A DNA stretch of 64,000 nucleotides from Blepharisma japonicum (lineage: Eukaryota > Ciliophora > Heterotrichea > Heterotrichida > Blepharismidae). The notes beneath the pieces were generated by a model. It saw only the letters and a list, made by a program, of their open reading frames with translations, was not told the DNA's origin and did not search any database. The first letter of the stretch is position 1; each line of letters starts with the position of its first letter. The stretch spans positions 1 to 64,000 of the forward strand of contig CATKHK010000042.1 of assembly GCA_949751835.1 (NCBI GenBank), in the 5' to 3' direction. Shown piece after piece: positions 21,076 through 33,155 of this stretch. A program made the translations under genes and the position numbers.

Positions 21076-21580
21076 ATTTATATTGGATTATTGAAAAATA
21101 ATGGATGAATTGTTGAGATTATTAATTTAAATTTAATTGATTTTAAAAGACATAAAGCTAAGTAAATTAGACTATTGAGATTATTATTGATTAATTAAAA
21201 TAAATAAGCAAATTTTGATATTTAGGCGAGGAAATTATGCAAACTGAATTTAATGGAATTTGGGTTATTTTCATTTTAAAGATAGAGAAAAGAAAAATTA
21301 AATAATTAGAAAGCTGCAAATAATTTATAAAGCAGATCTGAAGCATTTTAAGCAGTTTTAAAAATGCTAGCTAATTAGATTCTGATGAGGATGCAAGTAT
21401 TAGCTCTTATTATTCGCGATGCCTATATTTTCTATTTAATTTATTAAAAGGTCATCCTCTTTAGCTTACTAGCTCTTATTTCTAGTCTAAATTGTATATT
21501 CTGTTAAATATATTATAATTGAATAATCTCAATTAATAGTTATCAAATAATTTAAACAAATTTACTTACAAAAATGCTCA
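21076..21580. other. Intergenic between the two RING genes
   Basis: 505 bp. A short stretch near 21385-21470 reads LDSDEDASISSYYSR in one frame, perhaps a scrap of a lost gene; otherwise nothing. Confidence 0.4.
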
Positions 21581-22969
21581 CTAAGTAAGGCGAACTTCTA
21601 AAAATTCCACCTCACCGCCTCTTTCTGATGACACCAATCTTGTTCCTTCTCCTAATTCATCCAAAACAAGTCCTTTAATTACTATATCAGGAACTTCACA
21701 GTCCCTTTTACATATAGGACATACTTTATGGTGTCTGAATCATTCATCAATACATCCAACATGAAAAATATGCCCACAATTCAATTTTCTAACCTTAGAA
21801 TCTCCCTTAAAATCTTCCATGCAAATTACACAAATATTACCCAAATGCACAGCCACATTTTTTATAGGTTTACTTGGGTACATCTTTTCTATTGATTCTT
21901 GATTTATCCCAGACGCCCTAAAAGCATTAGAATCGTAAACTTGAACTCTGGCTTGGCGCCTAAAAAGGAAAAAAATAAGAACTGCAACTACTAGAGAAAG
22001 GACAATGCAGATGATAGAAATTCATACAATAGTGATTATTGTACAGGAATCTGATGAAGAACTCTGTTTGGATAATTGGCAAGTCACCCATAAACTGCTA
22101 TTTGAATTTATTAAAGTATTTCACACTGAAATCAAAATAATTTTTTGGCTGAAATTTGAGGTATCTACTAAAATAGATCCTGATCGAGAAAAATTGCCTA
22201 AATTTAATTGAGAGAAATAATTATCACTATTGGGAAGTTCGTCAACACTATTTAGAGCTTACCTATTTCCAGGGTATCCTACATAAAGAATTCCAATTTC
22301 CCCTGATCATTCGCAGTCAATGTAAAATTTTCAATTGTCTGATGAGAAATTCTTTGTGCTTAAAATTGCTTCAAAATAGCCAATTTCGTTATTTTTTACT
22401 TCCATTTCTGTGGGGTTTTTAAAGCTAAGCTGCAAAGCTGGAATCCCACAATTTTCCCCTATGAAATAAGATCCACAGCTGCATGAATCTAGATTAGAAC
22501 AGTAACCATTATTTGAGCAATCTGATGCACAAATATAGTCATCATATTGATTAAATTCTAATATATACGATATTCCACTGTTTTTATAATTAGGATTTGC
22601 AATTCCTATGTAATAAGTTGAGTTCTGAGGTAAAACTTTGTAATCGAAAATTAGTGAATGCTCTTTCAGTTGGTTTTCATATGAATATAAGTCAGCGTAA
22701 TTGGAAATTAAGCTAGAAATGTCATCTTGATTCAAAAACAGTGGACAATTATTGAAGCGGAGGGCTAATATAGGCGTAGTTTGAAACCCAGATTCAGTTA
22801 TTATTAGATCAATTCTGATATATCGTTGCTTGATATTTGAAGTATTTAATTTGAAAATGTGTCATAAACTTTCTTGTGAGATGCTTTCGCTTTGGCCTAC
22901 ACTAAGAACATCATCAAAAGCAAAGGCTGAATAAATTAAAATAATAAGTAGGTTTCGAGTTTTTTCCAT
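21581..22969 (-). CDS. Membrane RING-H2 ubiquitin ligase with EGF-like domain (2)
   Basis: 457-aa tandem paralogue of the gene to its left, same strand. Signal peptide (MEKTRNLLIILIYSAFAF), lumenal domain, EGF-like cluster (CSNNGYCSNLDSCSC), membrane helix (IICIVLSLVVAVLIFFLF), RING (CVICMEDF ... CGHIFHVGC ... CPIC). Four or more Trp are TGA, including SLWHIF near the N-terminus. The 15-nt intron GTAAGCTCTAAATAG lies at 22248-22262, matching the paralogue. Its RING keeps CPIC, the commoner form, where the first gene has CCVC. The two proteins are clearly diverged, so this is an older duplication than the Arf one. Confidence 0.85.
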
Positions 22970-23650
22970 TAATTTTATTATGAATTGCTTAGAATTTAAT
23001 TTTGATGTGGAAACATTTAGCTTGCTTTAATAAATATAATTATTAGTTAATAAATTCTAAGATGGAGAGATTAAAAATTAAGTCAATTATCGATATTAAA
23101 AATAAATTTCGTTTATTTAAATAATTTTTTTATCAGACAAAATTTATTTTTTATAATGCTCTAGTAATTTAAAATATATTACAATTCGAATATATTTATA
23201 TTGTGAATAAGCAATTTAAAAGTATGCTTTTTAATACCTATATATAAATCATTTTTACTTATAATATAATTAATCGAAACAGAAAGTAATTTATCTTTAG
23301 AACACTTATTTTTGTTGCTTTTGTTCTAAGATTTATAATTCAATTAGCATTTTGCCTTGCAAATTATAAAAATTATAATCATAATTAGTTTTTATTATTT
23401 TATAGTAAATTCACTTAAAAAAAATTTTTATGTGTCAAAGAAATTTGAATGACTTTTTCAATAATTAATTATCATGGATTAATTGAATACTTATATAAAA
23501 GTAATAACAAATTTGCCATTTTATTTAATTTTGAATTTTTTCTGTAAATTGACTTTAATATTAAAACGAACTAAAAGTGCTCAAAAACAAGAAATTGCGT
23601 TAGAAATGAATAATTTATCTCATAGATTAAATAATATCTTTTTAGTTCTC
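22970..23650. other. Intergenic, 681 bp
   Basis: Extremely AT-rich. A 60-codon frame on the + strand (23483-23674) has no ATG and looks accidental. Nothing else seen. Confidence 0.5.
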
Positions 23651-23995
23651 TTAATTTTTCGCATCAGTCGCTAAAGGTGGATAAGGATATATACGTAGTA
23701 CTTTCATCATTGGCCTCAGATCTGGATCGTAAGACCAAAATATCAGATCAGTGAGCATTGGGATGTTAATTTCTTTTTCAGGGACATAACTTTCAGGTAA
23801 TTCTAATGGCTTTAGATTAGAATTTTCATGCAAGAATAAATGCTCTTTTAAGTTTTGTGCAGATGAAAATTTTTTATAACAGACATCACACTCAAACCTT
23901 CGAATTTTTCTATGACAGCATTCTATGTGTCTTTTAAGGTTGTATTTTGAGCTTAAGCGCTTCTTGCATTCAGTATATGGGCATGTGTACGCCAT
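23651..23995 (-). CDS. C2H2 zinc-finger protein (114 aa)
   Basis: Two classical fingers: CPYTECKKRLSS...HIECCH (C-x4-C-x12-H-x4-H) and CDVCYKKFSS...HLFLH (C-x2-C-x12-H-x3-H), joined by a short basic linker. After them about 50 residues contain a Pro-rich acidic region and YPYPPLATDAKN. The start is placed at MAYTCPY (23995) rather than the Met nine codons upstream, because the finger begins at once. Likely nucleic-acid binding; two fingers are few for specific DNA recognition, so RNA or partner binding is also possible. Stop TAA 23651-23653. Confidence 0.75.
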   Translation of the reverse strand: MAYTCPYTECKKRLSSKYNLKRHIECCHRKIRRFECDVCYKKFSSAQNLKEHLFLHENSNLKPLELPESYVPEKEINIPMLTDLIFWSYDPDLRPMMKVLRIYPYPPLATDAKN

Positions 23996-24228
23996 TTTTA
24001 TTGTAATTAAATAATAAGCCAATTTAATCTATGAGGATTAAAGCTAAATTTTGATATGTCTCATAATGAGTAATTAAAGCTTGATGAGCAATAAACAGTA
24101 GCATTCAAAATTATACAATAATATAATTAAAATATTACAAAAATTGTCTTGCTCATTGAAGATAATTTATGAATATAATTTTTTATGTTTTATAAAAACT
24201 AAATTAATTGAATTTGTCATCATCTGCT

Positions 24229-25713
24229 CTAATTCTGATTTTTTGTGAATTTGGACTGAAAATAAGCTTCCAATTCATCAGCACTAATCAAATGATTTTT
24301 TCCTATCTTCATATCATCTAAGAAATTATCCCATTCTTTTCCTTTAACACCAATTACACATTCTTTAAGCTCTTCAATTGACAAAAGACCATCTCCATTT
24401 GTATCATAATTTTTAAAAATTTCTCTTAGCTGATTTTCATGGAACTTTTTATCTCACTGTATAACTCCAGTAATAAATTCAGAATATTGAATATATCCAT
24501 CTCCATCTCTGTCGCATTTTATTATCACAGAATTTGTTTCTTCTTTAGAGCCTAGCCGCATGCTTTTAAAGGCTTTATAAATTTCATCAGAGCTGAGCTT
24601 TCCATCACCATTTTCGTCTAACGATTTGAATGTTTCTTTTAGCTCTTTTTCTTCTCTTGCTGATGTTGTATGGTATGATATAAAATTTAATATAGATTTC
24701 TGGATTTGGGATTTTGCCTAGGTAAAAAATACATTAAATTTTGATAAACGGGATAATACGTCTATAGCTGCAGCTCTATCTGGAACTTGGTTAGTTGATC
24801 TCGATTTAATCCAAGGGTGCTCTAAAGCTGCTTTAGCTGAAATCCTGATATCTGGATTTTTTTCAAGCATTTTTGAAATGAGATCTTTGAATTCGTCCGA
24901 AGCATGAGCCCAAGTCTTATCAGCAAAGTTTAGACCTTTATTTATAGACTCAATTACTTTTTCGCGAGTTTTCCCATGAAATGGAGGTCTTCCAAATATT
25001 AAAGTACACAAAATTACTCCGCTGCTTCATATATCTACTTCGTTTCCATATTCTCCTTTAAACATCTCTGGTGCCATATAGCAAATCTACTTTAAGCTTA
25101 CGTCTGCAATACTTTTTTTGGAGAATTTATTCTCTCTTAATTTTCCAACAACAACCTTTATATTTGCATTTTCATTTTTTGAATCAAGTAAAATATGTCC
25201 TGGATTCAAGTCATAAAGACTTACATTTTTGGTATGACAGTAATTTACTACGTCTAAGATATCACGAATATATTTTGCTGCTTGATTTTCACTAATTTGC
25301 TTTGTTTCTATAACTTTGTCAAGCAGCCCACCTCCTGAGCAATATTCTTTTACAAAATAGATCTTTGAACCAGTTTCAACAATTTGGAATATTTTGATGA
25401 TATTTGGATGATCAAGACTTTGAAGAATGCTTAGCTGCTCACTAACATTTGTGATCCAGTTTTCTTTGTATTTGTGATACTCTTCTATTATTTTATAAAT
25501 CATTGTTCTTTTTTCTTTGGCAAGATAAATTGACCCGTTTGATTTCTTTTTATATGTTTTTAAGATTGAGAAATTAGAAAGGAATTTTTTTGGATCTTTG
25601 TTTCTTAGAACTATAGGACGTTCTGCTGATTGAGGTGAAGAGTCTGTTGGATTAGCCTCCGGATCTTCATTTGAGACTGTTTTATCATTATCTCTTGATA
25701 AGCAGCATCCCAT
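24229..25713 (-). CDS. CDPK-like EF-hand pseudokinase 1
   Basis: 484 aa in three exons with 15-nt introns at 25087-25101 and 24718-24732. MGCCLS is an N-myristoylation plus palmitoylation signal. The kinase fold is clear (LDHPNIIKIF, EYCSGGGLL, MAPEMFKGEYG, DIWSSGVILCTLIFGRPPF), followed by a CDPK-type junction and four EF hands (DENGDGKLS, DRDGDGYIQ, DTNGDGLLS and a weak last one). Catalytic motifs are lost: the Gly-rich loop keeps one Gly (KKKSNGSIYL), HRDLKPEN reads LYDLNPGH, and DFG reads VGK. The ATP Lys (YKII) remains. So it should bind Ca2+ and membranes but not phosphorylate; an adaptor or regulator role is inferred. Stop TAG 24229-24231. Confidence 0.85.
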
Positions 25714-26415
25714 ATTATTTTAATTATAATTTCTCCTCTTTGATATTAGTTTAGGAACAAGTATCTAATAAATTCGTGTAGTCCTTTTGACGTATGCAAA
25801 AATTAGATAGCATCATTTTATGCAAATAATTGGAGAAAAAAAATCTATGCAAGCAATCTTTTAAAGGAGAATGAGTTTACTAATTTTATTATAATTTGGT
25901 ATTAGAATATTTAGATCATTTAAAACTCACTTATTTCATATGCAAAATAGTTTCCATACTCCGATCAGATTGTGTGCAAATTCAATGCTAGTTTGAAAAA
26001 TATAATACTATGATGAATCCATTTTTATAAATTCTACTTTGATTGTAAACAACTCAATTTTACTCTGTGTAAATTGCAGAGGCCATTCTTTTGATCTGAG
26101 ACACATAGAATAATTCTACAAATAAGATGATATCATGATAAGTAGCTAAGAAAAATTTTGATCATAGACATGAGTATCTAACAATATTTTTCAAAAAGTT
26201 TATATCATATAAAAGACCTATATAATTTTAATTTTAAGCTGAAAATAATTATAAAATATTAATAAAACCTCTTAATTTCTTAAAAATAAGTTAAGTTTTG
26301 GATAAATTATAATGAAGAATAAAACTTTATTACAGCAACTAAATTTTCTTATATTTGAAAACTAATTGTTTTAAAAAATAAGAGCTAAAATTAATAGAAT
26401 CTATTATTAATCCTC
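25714..26415. other. Intergenic, 700 bp
   Basis: AT-rich spacer between CDPK-like copies 1 and 2. I see no gene or clear relic. Confidence 0.45.
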
Positions 26416-26732
26416 TTAATTCTCAATAAATTTGGGTCGAAAATAAGTCTCAAATTCATCGGCACGAATTAAATGATTGTTTTAAACATTCATATCATCT
26501 GGCTTTCCAATTAATAATAAGTAAGATCTAAAGGTTCTACTCAATTTCCATTTCTTCTAAAAATTATAAATTATGTCCAGATATATTTGGAGTAATTTTA
26601 CTACTGTTTATGACATATTTTATGCAATTCTTTACTTTTATAATTTATTTTCTTTTAAAAATTTTGTAAATCGAAATTTCGATTATAAAATATAAGTTAT
26701 ATCCATTTAATTAAATCCAAAATGTTTGGCAT
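26416..26732 (-). pseudogene. Displaced C-terminal EF-hand piece and the insertion before it
   Basis: 26416-26512 read leftward is the lost end of copy 2 (DDMNV, NHLIRADEFETYFRPKF, with one codon turned to TAA). Between it and 26733 lies about 215 bp of foreign AT-rich DNA. The edges carry AATTG on both sides, and the middle has a perfect 16-bp palindrome, AATCGAAATTTCGATT, at 26669-26684. Unlike the IES-like pieces it is not cleanly bounded by TA. Confidence 0.6.
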
Positions 26733-28139
26733 TTAGCTATTTTTTATCAATTGCTCCCATTCTTTTCCTTTTTCGCCAATTCCACACTCTTTAAGCTCTT
26801 CAATAGACAAAATCCCATCTCCATTTGCATCATAATTTTTAAAAATTTCTCTTAGCTGCATTTCATGGACTTTTTTGTCCCATTGCAAAACCCCAGAAAT
26901 AAATTCAGAATATTTGATATGCCCGCTTCCATCATTATTGCATGCTGTCATGACAGAGTTCGCTTCTTCTTTAGAACCAAGCAGCATGGTTTTAAAGGCT
27001 TTATAGATATCGTCAGGGCTGAGCTTTCCATCGCCATCTTCGTCTATCGATTTAAATGCCTCTTTTAGTTCTTTTTCTTCTCTTGCTAATGCTGCATTGT
27101 ACGATATAAAATCTAATATTGCCTTCTGGACATGTGATTTTGCCTAAATAAAAAATACATTAAATTTTGATAAATGGGATAATGCATCTATAGCGCATGC
27201 TCTATCAGGAACTTGATTAGTAGACCTGGATTGAATTCAAGGATGCTCTAAAGCAGCTTTCGCTGAAATCCTGCTTTCAGGATTTTTTTCAAGCATTTTT
27301 GAGATGAGATCTTTGAGCTCATCAGAAATATCAACCCAAGCCTTATCTGCAAGATTTAGACCTTTATTTATGGATTCAATTACTTTTTTACGAGTTTTCC
27401 CATGAAATGGAGGTCTTCCAAATATTAAAGTGCACAAAATTAACCCACAGCTTCATACATCAACTTCTTTCCCATATTCTCCTTTAAAAATCTCAGGTGC
27501 CATATAGCAAATCTATGTAAAAATTACGTCTGTAATGCTTTTTTTTAAAACATTATTTTCCTTCACTTTTCCGACAATGACCTTTATATTGGCATTTTCA
27601 TTTTTTGAGTCTAATAAAATATGCCCTGGGTTCAAGTCTTGAATGGCTATATCCTTGCTATGGCAATAATCAACTACATTTAAAATGTCACGAACATACT
27701 TTGCCACTTGATTTTTGCTTATTTGTTTTGTTTTGATGATTTTCTCAAGAAGTCCGCCTCCTGAGCAATACTCTCTGACAAAATAGACCTTTGATTTGGT
27801 TTCGACAATTTGGAATATTTTGATGATGTTTGGATGATCAAGGCTTTGAAGATTGTCTAGATGTTCATTAATGATATCTGTTCTGTTTTTATTGTATTTG
27901 TGGTACTCTTCGATTATTTTATACTTCTTTGTCTGCTTTTCTTTTGCAAGATAAATTGACCCATTGGATTTCTTTTTATAGGTTTTTAGGACTGAAAATT
28001 TGGATAGGAATTTCTTTTGATTTTTGTTTCGTAAAATTAAAGGAAGTTTTTCTGACTGATTGGAGGGTTCTGTTAAATTAGAATCAGAAGCTTCAGTCGA
28101 GGCTAGTTTATTGCTATTTCTTGAAAAGCAACAACCCAT
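26733..28139 (-). CDS. CDPK-like EF-hand pseudokinase 2, C-terminus lost
   Basis: 458 aa in three exons; introns GTAATTTTTACATAG (27513-27527) and GTATTTTTTATTTAG (27144-27158), at the same positions as in copies 1 and 3. MGCCFS N-terminus. Motifs: IQDLNPGH for HRDLKPEN, VGK for DFG, so again no catalysis expected. The EF hands present are DEDGDGKLS, NNDGSGHIK and DANGDGILS. The frame ends QLIKNS-TAA in an insertion, so the fourth EF hand and the tail are missing; their remains lie at 26416-26512. The rest of the gene is open over 450 codons, suggesting the truncation is recent or tolerated. Confidence 0.75.
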
Positions 28140-28855
28140 ATTGTTACAATTATAATCTTTATCTCAGAAACTCCAATAAATATGCCTTTTTTATTTTTGC
28201 AACAGTGACAAAATTATAACTGTCAATAAACGATTAATTTTCCAAAAAATAATAAAATTTTTTTTGATGCAAGAAATATATTTATTTGAATTTTCTTTGA
28301 CAAAATTTTTATTGAATTTTTTTCATGTTAATTATGTAATTTAAATGCTAAAAAGCAAGCTCATGTCTAGTTCGATTCAAAGCTAGCATCAAAAATGTCG
28401 TAAGTGCAAGAAATTAATATCAAGATGCTATTCTTAAATATTTATAGAAATGCTATAAAATTTCATCTTCCCAAATTCTTACCTAAAATTATATTTATTA
28501 TGTTAAGTTATAAATAAAATTTTTTTATAGTAATGAGTTAAAAATTATGTTCAGAAGGAGATTATAATAAAATTGATCATTAAATAAGACATATAACTTG
28601 CAATTTTTATTGCCAAGAGTATATAATTCAATATTTGTTTTAATTACAAATTTTCTTTTTCACTGTTAATTTTATTTGAAAATAGAAATGACTCTTTATT
28701 TCAAAGAATTCAGGTTATGATAAATGAAGAGACCTATGTTTATTTAGGAGAACTACTGAAAATTTTAATTAAATACTTATAGTAATATAGAAAACTGCTA
28801 GTGTTAAGAATTCATCCTATGCAAATATATACGAATAATAAATTCTGAATTTGTG
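28140..28855. other. Intergenic, 716 bp
   Basis: AT-rich. A GTTCGATTC motif at about 28372 was checked as a tRNA T-arm and does not fold into one. Nothing else. Confidence 0.45.
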
Positions 28856-29140
28856 ATTCACTAAATTTTGGAAAAGGGAGCATACATCTATAACTGAAGC
28901 TAGATCAGGATTTTGACTAGTAGGTCTATACTTAATTTAAGGGTGCCTTAAAGTTGCTTTTTAATTTTTTAAATGCATTGAGGGATTAGATCTATTAGCT
29001 TCTAAGATTTAGACCTTTATTTATACTCAATTTCTTTTTCGAGGCTTCTCATAGGATCTTAGCCTTCCAAATATTTAAGAATACAAGATTACTCTATAGC
29101 CCAACTCAGGTTCTCATCATTCTACTTAAAATATGCCTGA
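28856..29140 (-). pseudogene. Relic of a CDPK-like C-lobe
   Basis: Base-level similarity to the exon 2 region of the three CDPK-like genes (the parts coding LSRLSKFN, HPWIKSRST, KGLN and FGRP) with many substitutions, stops and small deletions. A fourth, largely erased copy between copies 2 and 3, in the same orientation. Confidence 0.65.
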
Positions 29141-29229
29141 CTCTAATACAATGATAATTAAGAAATAAATTGATTTAAATCAAATGTGTTTTAAATACTA
29201 AACTTAATCAAATTGATCATTTAATTATT

Positions 29230-30708
29230 TTAATTTTCAGTAAACTTTGATTGAAAATAAGCTTCCAATTCAGAAGCACTAATTAAATGATCTTTTTCGA
29301 TATTCATATCATCTAAGAAATTTTCCCATTCTTCTCCTTTCACACCTACTACGCATTCTTTGAGCTCTTCAATTGACAAAAGCCCATCTCCATTTACATC
29401 AAAATTTTTAAAAATTTCTCTTAACTGCTTTTTATGGATTTTTTTGTCCCATTGAATAACCCCAGTGATAAACTCAGAATAATCAATGTATCCACTCCGA
29501 TCATTATCACATGCTGCCATTACAGAATCTGTTTCTTCTTTAGAGCCGAGTCTCATGATTTTAAAGGCTTTATAAATTTCGTCCGAGCTCAGCTTTCCAT
29601 CGCCATCTTCGTCAATTGATTTAAATGTTTCTTTTAATTCTTTTTCTTCTCTTGCTGATGTAGTATGATAAGATACAAAATTTAATATAGATTTCTGGAT
29701 TTGTGATTTCGCCTAAATAATAAATACATTAAATTTTGATAACCGAGATAATACTTCTACAGCGCATGCTCTGTCAGGGACCTCATTAGTAGACCTCGAT
29801 TTAATCCAAGGGTGCTCTAAAGCTTCTCTCGCTGAAATTCTCAATACTGGATTTTTTTCAAGCATTTTTGAGATGAGATCTTTGAGCTCATCGGAAATAT
29901 CAGGCCAAACCTTATCTGTAATGTTTAAACCCTTATTTATTGACTCAATTACTTTTTTACGAGTTTTCCCATGAAATGGAGGTCTTCCAAATATTAATGT
30001 GCATAAGATTACTCCACAGCTTCAAATATCAGCTTCTTTCCCATATTCTCCTTCAAATATTTCTGGAGCCAAATAGCAAGTCTAATTTAAAATTACATCT
30101 GTAACGCTTTTTTTAAAAAAATTCTTTTCTTTTAATTTTCCAACCACAACCTTTATATTTGCATTGTCATCTTTTGAGTCGAATAAAATATGTCCTGGGT
30201 TCAAATCTTGTATGGCTATATCTTTGCCATGACAATAATTTACTACATCTAAAATATCGCGAATATATTTTGCTACTTGGTTTTTGCTTATTTGCTTTGC
30301 TTTGATAATTCTCTCAAGAAGCCCACCTCCTGAGCAATACTCTCTGATCAAGTAAACTTTTGCTCTAGTTTCAACAATTTGGAATATTTTTATGATATTT
30401 GGATGATCAAGGCTTTGAAAGATATTTAGCTGCTCGCTAATTATATCTGATCAGTTCTTTTTATATTTGTGTATCTCTTCTATAATTTTATACTTCATTG
30501 TTCGCTTTTCTTTTACAAGATAAATCGACCCATTTGATTTCTTTTTATATGTTTTTAAAATTGAAAATTTGGAGAGAATTTTTTTTTGATTTTTATTTCT
30601 TAAGACTATAGGAAGTTTTTCTGATTGGCTAGAGTTTTCACTTAGATTAGAATCAGAATCTTTAGATGGAATCAGTTTATCACTATTTCTCGAAAGGCAG
30701 CAACCCAT
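29230..30708 (-). CDS. CDPK-like EF-hand pseudokinase 3
   Basis: 482 aa in three exons with introns GTAATTTTAAATTAG (30082-30096) and GTATTTATTATTTAG (29713-29727). MGCCLS acylation site; one Trp (KNWSD) is TGA. Kinase lobe keeps LDHPNIIKIF, EYCSGGGLL, DIWSCGVILCTLIFGRPPF, but HRDLKPEN is IQDLNPGH and DFG is VGK. Four EF-hand units end the protein (DEDGDGKLS, DNDRSGYID, DVNGDGLLS, and MNIEKDHLIS, which lacks good ligands). TAA stop 29230-29232. With copies 1 and 2 it forms a same-strand tandem array; the shared loss of catalytic residues predates the duplications, and the long open frames imply selection for a non-catalytic job. Confidence 0.85.
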
Positions 30709-31748
30709 ATTATTTTAATTATAATCACTCATTTTAAAACTCCAGTAAATTTGCCATTCCATTTTGAATTTTGCAATAAGCTAGCAAAATTATATTTCAA
30801 TAGATAGGAATTTTTCAAATACTAACAATTTTTACTATTAGCTTTTCATAATTTCTAAATATACTTTTGTTTTGATTTGGCTATTAATTTTTTTATTTCA
30901 TGCAAAATTTAATCCTAAAGAGAAAGCTAAAGTTAAATAATATTTTCTAAACTCACCTAAAAAGTTTCAGAAATTTAGATAATTAATATTGAAAAGCTAT
31001 TTCAGAATGCTAATGATGAAACGCTAACAATTTTACTATTTTCAAATTGTTTACAAAAATTAATATTTGTATTTGAAATTAAAATTAAAATTTTTGCTTA
31101 CCAAACTTTATGATGAAAAGGGATATTATGGGGAAGGTTATCACTAAGCAAAAAGTTAGGCAAAAATATAGGAAAAACATTAGGTTAAAAATAGCTATTA
31201 TGGTGTGAAGTCGTGGATTTTATCTGCATTATTGCAGGCTCCACTTAGTTTTGAGCACACATTAAGGTAATGACCATTTTACGATTAATATTAATAAATG
31301 AAAATTAATGAATATTTGATTAAATATGCTTGATAATTATATGTGTTATCCATTACTCTCTATAAATTTTAAACTTTTAAAATTTTTTATTATTTTAATT
31401 TTCACAATAATTGATCCTGCTATTCTTCTATTATAAACAAAATTACTTACTTATTTTTTTGCATATTAAAGTTTAAATTATAAATCTGAGATTACTTTTT
31501 AAAATCTATTCTAAGAATTATCTAAATTTTAAAAATTTTTTCAATATAATTGAGTCAAAATTTATAAACTTCATTTTTACTCGTAATCTCCTGAAGGAAA
31601 TTTGTCCAGTAAATTAAAATAACGTAATTAAACCTATAATATGGAGATTTTATTTGGGGTTATATAATAATTTTTCTTAAAAATTTTAGTAAAATCTTAG
31701 GTAATTTCAAGTTATTTTGATTTAATTGTATATTGTATAAGAAAAATT
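30709..31748. other. Intergenic, 1.04 kb
   Basis: The longest gap without a gene. Mostly AT-rich; 31195-31285 is more balanced in composition but shows no reading frame or RNA fold I can name. Confidence 0.4.
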
Positions 31749-32418
31749 ATGGCCAGTGAATTGAACGCTTACCAGTGGAGCGAAGCTCCACTCCATGTTC
31801 CTATTCCAAAAGTGGAACAAATCCCACAAGGGTGTGTATGGGTTCCATGCATACCTGACTTCAGTACAAATACGTACATCCCTATTTATAACCTATATTC
31901 TTGCCCGGCTTGGAATCCTTCACCGGCAGCGCCAGTAAAAAACAACTTAAAAGCGAAAATCAGCCGAGGCGGTCTAAAAACCAAGCCTTGGAAAGAACAC
32001 GAAGACAAGCTCCTTAGAGATTTGGTTACTCAGTATGGTACCAAAAACTGGGCTTTTATTTCTCGAAGTCTAAACGAGGCCTTGCATGACTCTCATTGTA
32101 TCCGTAAAGGGAAACATTGCAGAGAACGATGGCATAATCACTTAAATCCCGACTTAAACAGTAAATTTTATTGTAGAGGGCGAATGAAGCTACGAAGAAG
32201 ACATAAAACTTCTATGTCTAAAGCAAAAAATCGGCAACAAATGGAGCATCATAGCTAAAGAACTTCCAGGTAGAACTGAGAATGGGGTCAAAAATAGGTG
32301 GAATAGCCTTATGAAGAAAGCAAAGCGTGACCAGAACTTTGGCTGCTGCTCCAGTGATATAATAGCTTGCAAGTTAATCGAAGATTTAGAAGAAGAAAAA
32401 AGGCTTTCTGAAGCATAA
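31749..32418 (+). CDS. R2R3-type Myb DNA-binding protein
   Basis: 217 aa. After a Pro/Trp-rich leader of 70 residues come two Myb repeats. R2: KPWKEHEDKLLRDLVTQYG, NWAFISRSL, KHCRERWHNHLNPDLN. R3: KGEWSYEEDIKLLCLKQKIG, KWSIIAKELPGRTENGVKNRWNSL. The R3 first Trp is TGA. The exon boundary falls in DLN-KGEW, with a 16-nt intron GTAAATTTTATTGTAG at 32161-32176; leaving it in destroys R3. Ends with an acidic helix (IEDLEEEKRLSEA), TAA 32416-32418. Nuclear sequence-specific transcription factor by family; targets unknown. Confidence 0.92.
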
Positions 32419-33155
32419 GCTTATGCCTTATTAGGATTATTAATTTTTATTATTTAATTCTATTGGATTTCATAAGAGCTTGAATGTTTATTTACTTTAT
32501 CAAGTGGATTTTATATCCCATAATTGAGCTTTAATAAGGAATTTTTTAAATTTTTACCTGCGTTACAGATTTTATAGACAGTTACGCTTTGATTTAAATA
32601 GAGCCTTTTAAAGGGGAATTTTAAGAAAAAAGCTGAGGGAGGTGGCTGGAAATGATTATTTTTATTAATAATTGAGATATGGAGATTTGTATCTTTTGGT
32701 TTTTTTTATTGGATCAGAAGAGGGAAAATTGAAAATTTGATATCAATCTTGAGGCGATTGCTTTGGAAATGCATATAAAAAATTACTAATAATTAATATA
32801 ATTTTTCTGAAGAATACCAATGAATTTAAGAGCTTATTCTGAGATTTTGAGGAAATAAAGAATATTAGATTATTTTTAATTTGAAATGCTTTGCAGTCTT
32901 AAAATTAATTATCTAGCTCTATATTGATGAGAGACAAAGTATTAATTAATTTCTTCTGAATTATTTGCTTATTTTTATAAAAACTCTTTATTTAAATTTC
33001 ATTCTTTTATTAATTTTTCATTATATATTTGCTTTATGAACGCATTTTCAGTTTCTGCTGTTCGTATAATTTTTTAAGATAAAATATTGTTGAGCTTCTT
33101 GAAACAAAACCGCAAAACTTAAGTCTCTCGTAATGCCAAAAATTTTATTTATAAA
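32419..33155. other. Intergenic, 737 bp
   Basis: AT-rich spacer upstream of the polymerase gene; nothing recognised. Confidence 0.5.

Noticed and set aside
23483-23674. A 63-residue frame on the + strand
   Set aside because: No ATG, low-complexity AT-rich content, and it overlaps the 3' end of the zinc-finger gene on the other strand.
28355-28400. Possible tRNA because of a GTTCGATTC motif
   Set aside because: The flanking bases do not pair into a T-arm or an acceptor stem on either strand.
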